A DNA stretch of 64,000 bases from QHXQ01 sp045807745 (GTDB lineage: Bacteria; Acidobacteriota; Blastocatellia; Pyrinomonadales; Pyrinomonadaceae), in assembly GCA_045807745.1 (NCBI GenBank), contig JBJMGT010000035.1, forward strand, positions 124,001 to 188,000, written 5' to 3'. How positions within the stretch are numbered: the first letter of the stretch is position 1; each line of letters starts with the position of its first letter. Under the pieces are notes generated by a model. It was not told where the DNA came from, made no database searches, and worked only from the letters and a program-made list of their open reading frames with translations. The position numbers and the translations under genes were made by a program. Of the stretch, positions 43,819 through 51,360 are shown in pieces.

Positions 43819-45624
43819 ATGTCAGTCGATAAAGACCTCGTGTCGGTACAGCAGGCGCGCGATCTGGTCGAGGCCGCGCATGGGGCGCAGAAGGCGCTGG
43901 CGCGGTTTGATCAAGCACGGATTGATCGCATCTGCGAGGCGATGGCACAAGCCGCATTGCGCGAAGCAGAGCGGCTCGGCAAGATGGCGGTTGAAGAGAC
44001 GGGCTTCGGCGTCGCGGCCGACAAGCGCGAGAAGAATCGCTTTGCCGCCGAAGATGTGTGGCACGCTTTTCGTGGCTTGCGCACCGTGGGCGTGATCTCC
44101 GAATCGAAGGACGTGATCGAGATCGCCAGCCCGCGCGGCGTCGTCGCCGGTATCATCCCTTCGACCAATCCCACCTCCACCGCGATCTTCAAAATCCTGA
44201 TCGCCATCAAGTCGCGCAACTCAATCGTCCTGTCGCCACACCCTTCGGCCGCGAAGTGCATCAACGAGACGGCGCGTGTGATGCGCGAGGCAGCGGTCAA
44301 GGAAGGACTGCCGGCCGAAGCCATCGGCTGCATGTCGAACGCGACCATCGAAGGCACTGAAGTCTTGATGAAGCACAAGCGCACGGCCGTCATCCTTGCG
44401 ACGGGCGGGATTGGCCTCGTGCGTGCGGCCTACTCGTCGGGCAAGCCCGCGTTCGGCGTCGGCCCCGGCAACGTGCCGGTCTTCATCGAGCGCACGGCGG
44501 ACGTGCCGCTCGCGGTGCAGAACATCTTGACGGGCAAGTGTTTTGACAACGGCACGATCTGCGCTTCCGAGCAGGCGGTCGTGGCCGATGCGCCCGTAGC
44601 GAAGCAGGTGCGCGAGGAGTTCATCGCGCAGGGCGGTTATTTTTTGAGCGCGGCCGACGCGGACAAACTCGGCCGTGTCGTCGCCACGCCGCAGCGGACG
44701 TTGAACCCGCAGATCGTCGGCAAGTCCGTCGAGGTGATCGCGCAATTGGCGGGCATCACAGTGCCGCCGGGCACGCGCTGTCTGCTGGCAGATGTCGGCG
44801 GCGTCGGGCGCGAGCACCCGCTCTCGATGGAGAAACTCTCGCCGATCCTCGCGTTCTATGTTGAAGACGGCGTCGAGCGCGGTGCGGCGCGTTGTTTTGA
44901 AATCCTGTCTTACGGCGGCATGGGGCACACGGCGGGCGTGCACACGCGGTCGCGCGAGATCGCGAAGGCTTACGGCATGGAGATGCCCGCCTCGCGCGTC
45001 GTTGTCAACACGCCGACGACGCACGGCGCAATCGGTTTCTCCACGGCGCTCCCGCCGTCGATGACTCTGGGCTGCGGCTCGTGGGGCGGCAACGTCACCT
45101 CCGACAACATCTCGCCGCTCCACCTGATGGACATCAAGCGCGTCGCCTTCGAGACGCGCCCCGTGCCGAGCGCCCGACCCGCGCGCGCGGCAACCGCAGC
45201 GCGCCCGGCCGTGATGATGCCCGCGCCAACGCAGACGCAACCGGCCGCCGCTGCGCAGACAAGCGCACGCGTCAGCCGCGAAGATGTCGCGGCCATCGTT
45301 GATCGCTTTCTCTCGACGCGCGGCGTCGGGCCAGCAGCAACGGGCGGCGCACCATCGGCACAGACAGCCGGCAACGGCGGCATGACGCAGCCTGCGAGCG
45401 CCGCGCCCACAGTTGAAGTGGCCGCCAAGTCCGCCGCTCCGGCCGGTAACGGCGGCGCGAAACCGGTGACCATGAACGGTCGCAAAGCGGTCGAGTTCGT
45501 CTCCGAAGACGACGTGCGTCGCGCCATTCAGAAGGGCGAAAAGATTTACGTCAACGCGCGCACGATCATCACGCCCTCAGCGCATGATCTCGGCGATCCG
45601 GCCGAAGTGTTTGCGAAAGTCTGA
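43819..45624 (+). CDS. Microcompartment CoA-acylating aldehyde dehydrogenase with long C-terminal targeting extension
   Basis: Residues 1-450 match the PduP/EutE class, which turns an aldehyde, NAD and CoA into acyl-CoA. GIIPSTNPTSTAIFKILIAI and CFDNGTICASEQAVV (catalytic Cys near residue 248) are clear. VGREHPLSMEKLSPILAFY is also typical. The extra 150 residues are unusual. After an Ala/Pro-rich linker comes an amphipathic helix VSREDVAAIVDRFLSTRG near residue 486, typical of encapsulation peptides. A second linker then leads to VEFVSEDDVRRAIQKGEKIY and NARTIITPSAHDLG. GGAGGT precedes ATG 43819. This is the signature enzyme, so the compartment handles an aldehyde. Confidence 0.92.
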   Translation: MSVDKDLVSVQQARDLVEAAHGAQKALARFDQARIDRICEAMAQAALREAERLGKMAVEETGFGVAADKREKNRFAAEDVWHAFRGLRTVGVISESKDVIEIASPRGVVAGIIPSTNPTSTAIFKILIAIKSRNSIVLSPHPSAAKCINETARVMREAAVKEGLPAEAIGCMSNATIEGTEVLMKHKRTAVILATGGIGLVRAAYSSGKPAFGVGPGNVPVFIERTADVPLAVQNILTGKCFDNGTICASEQAVVADAPVAKQVREEFIAQGGYFLSAADADKLGRVVATPQRTLNPQIVGKSVEVIAQLAGITVPPGTRCLLADVGGVGREHPLSMEKLSPILAFYVEDGVERGAARCFEILSYGGMGHTAGVHTRSREIAKAYGMEMPASRVVVNTPTTHGAIGFSTALPPSMTLGCGSWGGNVTSDNISPLHLMDIKRVAFETRPVPSARPARAATAARPAVMMPAPTQTQPAAAAQTSARVSREDVAAIVDRFLSTRGVGPAATGGAPSAQTAGNGGMTQPASAAPTVEVAAKSAAPAGNGGAKPVTMNGRKAVEFVSEDDVRRAIQKGEKIYVNARTIITPSAHDLGDPAEVFAKV

Positions 45625-45736
45625 AAAGCTGTCCGTTGTCAGTGGTCAGTTGTCCGTTGTTTCTCGTGCGCAAATAAGCGGCCACAGCGGGGACTTGAAC
45701 AACTGACGACGGACAACGGACAACGGACAAGCTTTT
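45624..45736. repeat. Heptad inverted repeat (GTCCGTT / AACGGAC type)
   Basis: Left units GTCCGTT, GTCAGTG, GTCAGTT, GTCCGTT face right units AACTGAC, GACGGAC, AACGGAC, AACGGAC. The outer ends AAAAGCT and AGCTTTT also pair, and the right end touches the next ATG, leaving no room for a usual ribosome site. Confidence 0.85.
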
Positions 45737-46069
45737 ATGTTTCTCGCTAAAGTTGTCGGCACAGTCTGGGCCACGAAGAAGTCGCCTGATCTGGAAGGCG
45801 TGCGCTTCCTCGTGGTGCACCCGATTGAGTTGGATAAAGAGCCGACGCGCAGCATCGTCGTCGTGGCGGATCGGCTCGGCGCGGGCGTGGGCGAGACGGT
45901 CATGTGCGCCTACGGCAAGGCGGCGCGCACGGCCGTGGGCGATCAGGACATGGCGATTGAAGCGGCGGTCGTCGCCATCGTGGATCGCGTGGACGTGCAG
46001 GACACGCCGTCGGACGATCTGCGCAACGCCGCGCACGAACTCATAGCGGGCGATAACGGGAGGCGATAA
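45737..46069 (+). CDS. Microcompartment pentameric vertex protein (EutN/CcmL, BMC-P)
   Basis: The 110-aa protein matches the EutN/CsoS4/CcmL family (PF03319). It starts MFLAKVVGTVWATKKSPDLE, followed by FLVVHPIEL, the conserved VVADRLGAGVGETVMCAYG, and AIVDRVDV at the end of the core. Five copies cap the vertices of the icosahedral shell. It is the only pentamer gene in the window. No ribosome site is seen because a heptad repeat abuts the ATG, so translation may depend on the fold of that leader or on coupling. Confidence 0.93.
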   Translation: MFLAKVVGTVWATKKSPDLEGVRFLVVHPIELDKEPTRSIVVVADRLGAGVGETVMCAYGKAARTAVGDQDMAIEAAVVAIVDRVDVQDTPSDDLRNAAHELIAGDNGRR

Positions 46070-46072
46070 AGC

Positions 46073-46150
46073 AGTGACGAGTGACAAGTGACGAGTTAAA
46101 GACAAGTGCTTACTTGTCACTCGCCACTTGTCACTCGTCACTCGTCACTG
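46073..46150. repeat. Heptad inverted repeat (GTGACGA / TCGTCAC type)
   Basis: Left units GTGACGA, GTGACAA, GTGACGA face right units TTGTCAC, TCGCCAC, TTGTCAC, TCGTCAC, TCGTCAC. It fills the gap between the pentamer gene and the ACT-domain gene, ending eight bases before the ATG. Confidence 0.85.
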
Positions 46151-46157
46151 TTTTCAA

Positions 46158-46628
46158 ATGGCTAACGAAGAGTTGATCTATCGGATCACGCGCGCCGTGT
46201 ACGGGCGTTTGGGCGCGGGGGCGGACGAGCGACAGGTTGAACAGTTGGTGACGGACATCTACCGCGCGATTGAGCCGGTCATGCCGACGAACGGCGGCGG
46301 CCCACAGGCGCAGAGCGACATGGCGAGCGCGGTGATGGGGCAGACGGCCGGCTCGGCGGAGCGCCTGATCGTGTCGGTGTTCGGCGTGGATCATCCGGGC
46401 ATCGTGGCGGGCGTGGCGCAGATTCTCGCGGAGTCTGATTGCAGCATCGCGGACATCAATCAGACGGTCGTACAGGGCAAGTTCGCTATGGTCATCATCG
46501 CCGACATGTCGCGCGCCGGCCGCCCCGTGACGGAACTCAAGGAACGCTTCCGCGCCGCCGGTGATAAGCTTGGTGTTCGCATCTACGCTCAACGCGAAGA
46601 CCTTTTCAACGCGATGCATAGGGTGTGA
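46158..46628 (+). CDS. UPF0237-type ACT-domain protein with encapsulation-peptide-like N-terminus
   Basis: The 156-aa protein has a C-terminal ACT domain of the UPF0237 type (residues about 68-156): LIVSVFGVDHPGIVAGVAQI, SDCSIADINQTVVQGKFAMV and ELKERFRAAGDKLGV. Free-standing UPF0237 proteins are about 90 aa. The extra N-terminus begins EELIYRITRAVYGRLGAG, an amphipathic helix like known encapsulation peptides, then a second helix and a Gly/Pro/Gln linker. UPF0237 genes usually pair with UPF0210, and a UPF0210 gene lies two genes on. Ligand unknown; ACT domains bind small molecules such as amino acids. The ATG follows a repeat without a clear ribosome site. Confidence 0.82.
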   Translation: MANEELIYRITRAVYGRLGAGADERQVEQLVTDIYRAIEPVMPTNGGGPQAQSDMASAVMGQTAGSAERLIVSVFGVDHPGIVAGVAQILAESDCSIADINQTVVQGKFAMVIIADMSRAGRPVTELKERFRAAGDKLGVRIYAQREDLFNAMHRV

Positions 46629-46632
46629 AGAA

Positions 46633-46723
46633 AGTGCTGAGTCCTGAGTCCTGAGTCCTGAGTAAAGAACAAGCTGCTTTCTTACCCAGCACCTCAGCAC
46701 TGAGCACTCAGCACTCAGGACTC
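46633..46723. repeat. Heptad inverted repeat (GTCCTGA / CTCAGCA type)
   Basis: Left units GTGCTGA and three GTCCTGA face right units CTCAGCA, CTGAGCA, CTCAGCA, CTCAGGA. The last unit carries CAGGA, which can serve as the ribosome site of the following zinc-ribbon gene. Confidence 0.85.
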
Positions 46724-46727
46724 TCTT

Positions 46728-47282
46728 ATGTCTGAACCGGAGATCGCACGACGATGCGGGAACTGCGGCGCGGCGGTGCGCGGGCGGGCGAGTTTCTGTC
46801 CGCAGTGCGGGCAGAGCATGAGCGCAGCGCAGCCGTTGCGCCACACGCCTGTGTCGTCGGGCGCGGAGCAGTCGCAGGCGCGGAGCAGTGGCTTGGTGGA
46901 CGAGGCGGAGCGGGTCGCGCGCGCGTTGAGTGATAGTCTGCCGTCGGTCGCGCCGACGCCGAGTAATGATAACAAGCCCGTTGCAGTGTCAGTGCAAACA
47001 CAGGGCGAGGCGAGTGTGCCGCCCGCGACGGCGCAGACGAGTGCGCCCGATCAGGCCGAACTGAGCTTGGCCGATGCGCCGAAGGATGGGCGCGGGGCGC
47101 GGTTCGAGCGCGTGGCTGGCATGCGCGCACGTGCGGGCGAGCGCGTGGAGCGGCTGCGCGATGCTTCGTTTGTTGTGTTAGACGAGGCGCAGGATGATCC
47201 GGCGTTGCGCTTTGTGCTTGTCGCTGCCGTGCTCTTCGTCGCTTTCCTGCTCATACTGCTCTTCAGTCACGTCCTCAGATAA
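46728..47282 (+). CDS. Zinc-ribbon protein with C-terminal membrane anchor
   Basis: The 184-aa protein begins with a zinc ribbon: CGNCGAAVRGRASFCPQCG at residues 10-28, two CxxC pairs. A low-complexity, Ser/Ala/Gln-rich middle follows, then a charged helix (RFERVAGMRARAGERVERLR) and a single C-terminal membrane helix (FVLVAAVLFVAFLLILLFSH). Such tail-anchored zinc-ribbon proteins are common and mostly uncharacterised. Here it lies inside the microcompartment operon, between the ACT and UPF0210 genes, so a role at the membrane or in metal sensing is possible but unproven. A ribosome site (CAGGA) comes from the end of the preceding repeat. Confidence 0.8.
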   Translation: MSEPEIARRCGNCGAAVRGRASFCPQCGQSMSAAQPLRHTPVSSGAEQSQARSSGLVDEAERVARALSDSLPSVAPTPSNDNKPVAVSVQTQGEASVPPATAQTSAPDQAELSLADAPKDGRGARFERVAGMRARAGERVERLRDASFVVLDEAQDDPALRFVLVAAVLFVAFLLILLFSHVLR

Positions 47283-47301
47283 CCCACGCGAGCCGCCACA
47301 C

Positions 47302-48669
47302 ATGGAATACACGCAGGCCGAAATCTTACAGACCATCAGGATGACCGAGATGGAGCACCTCGACGTGCGCACCGTCACGCTCGGTCTCTCTTTGCGCGAC
47401 TGCGCGACCGATTCGATTGCGCGGACGGCCGAGCGCGTGCGCGCCAAGATCGAGCGCACGGGCGAGCGGCTGGTGGCGACCGTGGATGAGATCGCGGCCG
47501 AGTTGGGTTTGCGCGTGGCGAACAAGCGCATCTCGATCACGCCAGCGTCGCTCATCGCGGGCGCTGCTCTTTCAGTGAGCGATTGTGTGCAGCTTGCGCG
47601 CGCGATTGACGAGGCGGCGGGGCGCGTCGGCGTGGATTTCATCGGCGGCTACTCGGCGCTCGTGCACAAAGGTTGGACAGATGCCGAGTCGCTCTTCCTC
47701 GATTCGATCCCTGAAGCGTTGGCGACGACAAAGCGGCTGTGCTCGTCCGTGAACGTGGCGACGACGCGCGCCGGGATCAACATGGACGCGGTGCGGCGCG
47801 TCGGCGAGTTGATTAAAGAGGCGGCGGAACGGACGCGCGAACAGGGCGGTCTCGCGTGTGCGAAGTTCGTCTGCTTCGCCAACGCGGTCGAGGATAATCC
47901 ATTCATGGCGGGCGCATTTCATGGCGTGGGCGAGGCGGAGGCGGTCATCAACGTCGGCGTCTCTGGCCCCGGCGTCGTCAATCACGCCGTGCGCCACGCG
48001 CCGCGCGACATGCCGCTGCATGAGTTGGCCGAATTGATCAAAAAACTCTCGTTCAAACTCGCGCGCGCCGGCGAGTTGGTCGGACGTGAAGCGGCGAAAC
48101 GTCTGGGCTTGCGCTTCGGCATCATCGATCTCAGCTTAGCGCCCACGCCCGCGCCGGGTGATTCGGTGGCGGAGATCATCGAAGGCTTTGGCTTCGAGCG
48201 CGCGGGTGCGCCGGGCACGACCGCCGCGTTGGCGCTCTTGACCGACGCGGTGAAGAAGGGCGGCGCGATGGCGTCGAGCGCGGTCGGTGGCATGAGCGGC
48301 GCGTTCATTCCTGTCTCGGAAGACGCAGGCATGATCGAAGCGGCGCGCGTGGGCGCGTTGACGCTCGAAAAACTTGAAGCGTGGACGAGCGTCTGCTCGG
48401 TCGGGCTTGATATGATCGCCGTGCCCGGCGCAACTTCTGCCGAGACCATCGCCGCGATCATCGCCGACGAGATGGCCATCGGCGTGATGAACAACAAGAC
48501 GACGGCCGTGCGCATCATCCCTGTGCCGGGTAAAGACGTGGGCGACTCGGTCGAGTTCGGCGGCCTGCTCGGCACAGCGCCCATCATGCCGGTCAACCGT
48601 TTCGCCTGCGCCGACTTCATACGCCGCGGCGGGCGTATCCCCGCGCCGATCCACTCGCTGCGGAATTAG
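47302..48669 (+). CDS. UPF0210 (DUF711) protein
   Basis: The 455-aa protein matches UPF0210 over its full length. Blocks include LDVRTVTLGLSLRDCATDSI, VANKRISITPASLIAG, VDFIGGYSALVHKGW, CFANAVEDNPFMAGAFHGVG, DLSLAPTPAPGDSVAEI and AVRIIPVPGKDVGDSVEFGG. The family has a pyruvate-formate-lyase-like barrel in solved members but no proven reaction (established knowledge). Its usual genomic partner is a UPF0237 ACT protein, present two genes upstream. ATG 47302 is used because the longer frame overlaps the zinc-ribbon gene. No encapsulation peptide is obvious. Confidence 0.88.
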   Translation: MEYTQAEILQTIRMTEMEHLDVRTVTLGLSLRDCATDSIARTAERVRAKIERTGERLVATVDEIAAELGLRVANKRISITPASLIAGAALSVSDCVQLARAIDEAAGRVGVDFIGGYSALVHKGWTDAESLFLDSIPEALATTKRLCSSVNVATTRAGINMDAVRRVGELIKEAAERTREQGGLACAKFVCFANAVEDNPFMAGAFHGVGEAEAVINVGVSGPGVVNHAVRHAPRDMPLHELAELIKKLSFKLARAGELVGREAAKRLGLRFGIIDLSLAPTPAPGDSVAEIIEGFGFERAGAPGTTAALALLTDAVKKGGAMASSAVGGMSGAFIPVSEDAGMIEAARVGALTLEKLEAWTSVCSVGLDMIAVPGATSAETIAAIIADEMAIGVMNNKTTAVRIIPVPGKDVGDSVEFGGLLGTAPIMPVNRFACADFIRRGGRIPAPIHSLRN

Positions 48670-48670
48670 A

Positions 48671-48746
48671 GTCAGAACCGCCTGCGGTGGCGGGCGGGTG
48701 GTAGTAACGTAACCAAGAACCGCCTGCGGTAGCGGGCGGTTCTGAC
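48671..48746. repeat. Palindromic repeat pair (GAACCGCC / GGCGGTTC type)
   Basis: Two near-identical hairpin units, about 48674-48698 and 48717-48744, each read AGAACCGCC, a TGCGGT core and GGGCGG. The outer arms 48671-48682 and 48735-48746 are a perfect 12-base inverted repeat, so the whole element can also form one large hairpin. It lies between the UPF0210 gene and the small hypothetical gene. Confidence 0.8.
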
Positions 48747-48756
48747 ATAAAAACTC

Positions 48757-49005
48757 ATGACACGAATGTATGATTACAGAGTCTGCAATGCACAGTCGGG
48801 GCACGTGACGTTTGTGAATGGCGAATGGCAGGGGCGCGTGCCGTTGTCGGAAGCGGCCGGGGCGACTGATCCGTTTGCGAGTTGTCCGCAGGTCTGGGAC
48901 TATCTGCAACGCGTCGGGCCGGACGGCTGGGAGGTCGTCGCCGTCGTCGTGCACACGACGAACGACGCCAGCTACGATGTCATCTATCTGAAGCGCGAGC
49001 TTTGA
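48757..49005 (+). CDS. Small hypothetical protein (82 aa)
   Basis: The family is not recognised with confidence. The 82-aa protein starts MTRMYDYRVCNAQSGHVTFV and ends DGWEVVAVVVHTTNDASYDV with a short basic tail, a pattern like the DUF4177 group (tryptophan in GWEVV, terminal LKREL). No signal or membrane helix is visible. An ATG three codons in is an alternative start. It sits just after a palindromic repeat and 36 bases before the POTRA gene. Confidence 0.55.
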   Translation: MTRMYDYRVCNAQSGHVTFVNGEWQGRVPLSEAAGATDPFASCPQVWDYLQRVGPDGWEVVAVVVHTTNDASYDVIYLKREL

Positions 49006-49041
49006 GCGCGTGCGATCTTATTGGAGCAGTCAAGAGCTTTC

Positions 49042-50388
49042 ATGATTTACCCTCGCAGGTCTTTAATGTTGGCGCGTGCTTGTCAGCACTCCGCCTTGTG
49101 TCTGCTCGCTTGTGTGAGCGTCTTTGTGTTGTCCACGTGCGCACGTGCGCAGTCGCCGCCGGCCGGGCAGAAGTTTAAGTTGAGCAAGATCGAGGTGACG
49201 GGTTTACAGCACACGGCGCTCGAAGAGGTGATCGCGGCGAGCGGGTTGCAGACGGGGCAACAGGTAGACGAGGGCGTGCTCGACGAAGCGGCCGGGCGGC
49301 TATTGCAGACGGGCCTCTTCACCAAGTTGAGCTATCGTTATCGCACGACGGGCGACGAAGCGGTGGTAACGTTCATAGTCGAAGAAGCGCGCGGCAGTCT
49401 GCCCGTCGTCTTCGACAACTTCATCTGGTTCAGCCGAGACGAGCTGACAAGCGCCGTCCGCCGCGAGCTGCCTTCGTTCGAGGGCACAGCGCCGGAGTCG
49501 CAGGGCGCGATCAAATCGATCACGAAGGCGCTGACAGACCTGTTAGCCGCGCGCCACATCGGTGGCGAGGTGGAGTACATCACGGCGACGGACGAGTCGG
49601 GCGCGCACCCGCGCCACGTCTTCAGCGTCAGGGGCGTGCACGTGCCGCTCTGTCAGTTACATTTTCCGGGCGCGGAGCAAGTGTCTGAGAGCGAGTTGAT
49701 CAAAAACTCGAAGCTGCTCTTTGAGACAGATTATTCGCAGGAGACCGCGGCCGCGTTTGCGGTCAACAGTCTGTTGCCGCTTTATCATCAGCGCGGGCAC
49801 TTGCGCGCGCGCTTCAGCGAGCCGCGCGCGACGGCGAGCGACGCCGACGCGAAGGCCAATTGCAAGGGCGGCGCGGACGTGACTATTCCCGTGGCCGAAG
49901 GTATTGCTTATCTCTGGGACAAGGCCGAGTGGACGGGCGCGGACGCGCTCACGGTCGCCGAGCTTGATGCGGCACTGAACATGAAGGCGGGCGAAGTGGC
50001 CGACGGGTTGAAGATCGAAGCGGGCGCGCGCGCCATCCACAAGGCTTACGGGCGGAAAGGTTATCTTGACTCGCGGCTCAAATCCGCGCCGACGTTTGAC
50101 GATGCGAACCGGCGCGTCAGCTACAGCATGCAGCTTGAGCAGGGCGCGCAGTTCCACATGGGCACGCTCACGGTCGCAGGGTTGTCCGATGCGGAGGCGG
50201 CGCGCGTCGCGCGCGCTTGGCCGCTTGCGCCCGGCGCGGTCTTCAACATGGACGCCATCGAAGAGTTTGGCAAGAAGCTGCCGCTGCTCCGGCTGGAAGG
50301 CTTCGGCACGCGGTTCAAAGGCTTCAGGACGGAATTTAAGCCGAACCGGCAAACGCAGACTGTCGATGTGACGCTCAATTTCAAATGA
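49042..50388 (+). CDS. POTRA-repeat periplasmic protein, BamA-like without a barrel
   Basis: The 448-aa protein from ATG 49042 has a signal segment (HSALCLLACVSVFVLSTCAR) and then repeated POTRA-like units. The first is LSKIEVTGLQHTALEEVIAA with LLQTGLFTKLSYRY; the last, near the C-terminus, is FHMGTLTVAGLSDAEAARVA with RTQTV-like QTQTVDVTLNF. POTRA units in BamA and TamA guide outer-membrane proteins; here the 16-strand barrel is absent, so it may act as a periplasmic partner. It lies between microcompartment genes, its stop 44 bases before the second shell gene, but a link to a cytoplasmic shell is hard to see. Other start codons (49021, 49066) are possible. Confidence 0.7.
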   Translation: MIYPRRSLMLARACQHSALCLLACVSVFVLSTCARAQSPPAGQKFKLSKIEVTGLQHTALEEVIAASGLQTGQQVDEGVLDEAAGRLLQTGLFTKLSYRYRTTGDEAVVTFIVEEARGSLPVVFDNFIWFSRDELTSAVRRELPSFEGTAPESQGAIKSITKALTDLLAARHIGGEVEYITATDESGAHPRHVFSVRGVHVPLCQLHFPGAEQVSESELIKNSKLLFETDYSQETAAAFAVNSLLPLYHQRGHLRARFSEPRATASDADAKANCKGGADVTIPVAEGIAYLWDKAEWTGADALTVAELDAALNMKAGEVADGLKIEAGARAIHKAYGRKGYLDSRLKSAPTFDDANRRVSYSMQLEQGAQFHMGTLTVAGLSDAEAARVARAWPLAPGAVFNMDAIEEFGKKLPLLRLEGFGTRFKGFRTEFKPNRQTQTVDVTLNFK

Positions 50389-50432
50389 GTCCGCCGCCCG
50401 GTCGTGCGGCGCGAGAGCATGTAAGGAGACTT

Positions 50433-50756
50433 ATGGAAGCACTGGGTATGGTTGAATGCATGGGTCTCGTCGCGATGATCGAGGCGGCGGACGCGATGGT
50501 CAAGGCGGCGAACGTGGAGTTGGTCGGTTATGAGCGTATCGACGCGGGGCTGGTGACGGCGATTGTGCGCGGCGACGTGGGGGCGGTGCGCGCGGCGGTG
50601 GACGCGGGCGCGGCCGCGGGCGCGCGCGTCGGCAAGGTCGTCGCCACACACGTCATCCCGCGCCCGCACGCCGACGTGGATCAGGGCCTCCCCGTGTTGC
50701 GCACCGGCGAACCAACACGCAAAAAGATCAGCGGCTCAGTCCGCAAGCGCGATTGA
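50433..50756 (+). CDS. Microcompartment hexameric shell protein (BMC-H), minimal
   Basis: The 107-aa BMC-domain protein is close to the first shell protein: EALGMVECMGLVAMIEAADA, VTAIVRGDVGAVRAAVDAGA and ATHVIPRPHADVDQGLP. The pore segment reads RIDAGL where the first has YIGAGY, so an aspartate may sit at or near the pore. AAGGAG lies six bases before ATG 50433. The C-terminus is short and basic (RKKISGSVRKRD). With the first shell protein and one pentamer it makes up the whole visible shell set; no tandem-domain BMC-T protein is present. Confidence 0.93.
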   Translation: MEALGMVECMGLVAMIEAADAMVKAANVELVGYERIDAGLVTAIVRGDVGAVRAAVDAGAAAGARVGKVVATHVIPRPHADVDQGLPVLRTGEPTRKKISGSVRKRD

Positions 50757-50820
50757 TGGCATGACCGGCTGCATGGCCGTTGTGCGGCGGCCTCGATGCT
50801 CAAACACGAGTAAGAGAATA

Positions 50821-51360
50821 ATGACGATGGCTAACGGTATCGCGGACAGGTATCGGCGCTGGTTTGAGTATGAGCAAGACAGCCACGCGAAGGTATTGGC
50901 AGCATTGGCGGCCGTGCCGGAGGAGGCGCGCGCAGAGGAGGCTTATCAGAAGGCCGTCATGCTGTTGGCGCACATCGTCGGCGCGCGCTTGTTGTGGCTC
51001 GACCGCTTCGGTGTGGCACAGGCTGTGGCGGCCGAGTATCGACCGCAAACGCTCGCGGACTTCTTTCCTGCGCACATCGCTTTCGCAGACCTCGGGCCGC
51101 GTGTGGCCGAGATGCAGGCGGCGTGGACGGATTATCTTGCGGGCTTGACTGATGAAGAGTTGGCGCGCATCTTTGAATATCAAAGTCTGGAAGGGGCGCG
51201 CTTTCGTAACACCATCGAAGACATCCTCACACAGTTGTTCGGCCACTCTTGGTATCATCGCGGGCAGATCGCTCTGCTCCTGCGCTCAATCGGCGCACAA
51301 CCGGCCGTCACAGACCTAGTGTTCTGGTCGCGCGAGCCGGTCGAGAGTGAGCCGGCATGA
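50821..51360 (+). CDS. DinB-family protein
   Basis: The protein of about 179 aa is a four-helix DinB/YfiT-like fold, with the C-terminal FGHSWYHRGQIALLLRSIG and an upstream MLLAHIVGARLLWLDR supplying histidines of the metal site. The family includes metal-dependent thiol transferases and many unknowns. ATG 50821 is used, with a second ATG at 50827. It is 64 bases after the second shell gene on the same strand, but its link to the compartment is uncertain. Confidence 0.78.
   Translation: MTMANGIADRYRRWFEYEQDSHAKVLAALAAVPEEARAEEAYQKAVMLLAHIVGARLLWLDRFGVAQAVAAEYRPQTLADFFPAHIAFADLGPRVAEMQAAWTDYLAGLTDEELARIFEYQSLEGARFRNTIEDILTQLFGHSWYHRGQIALLLRSIGAQPAVTDLVFWSREPVESEPA

Noticed and set aside
43739..46723. 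CRISPR-like array
   Set aside because: The periodic units are seven bases, palindromic and different in each gap; there are no spacers of constant length and no cas genes.
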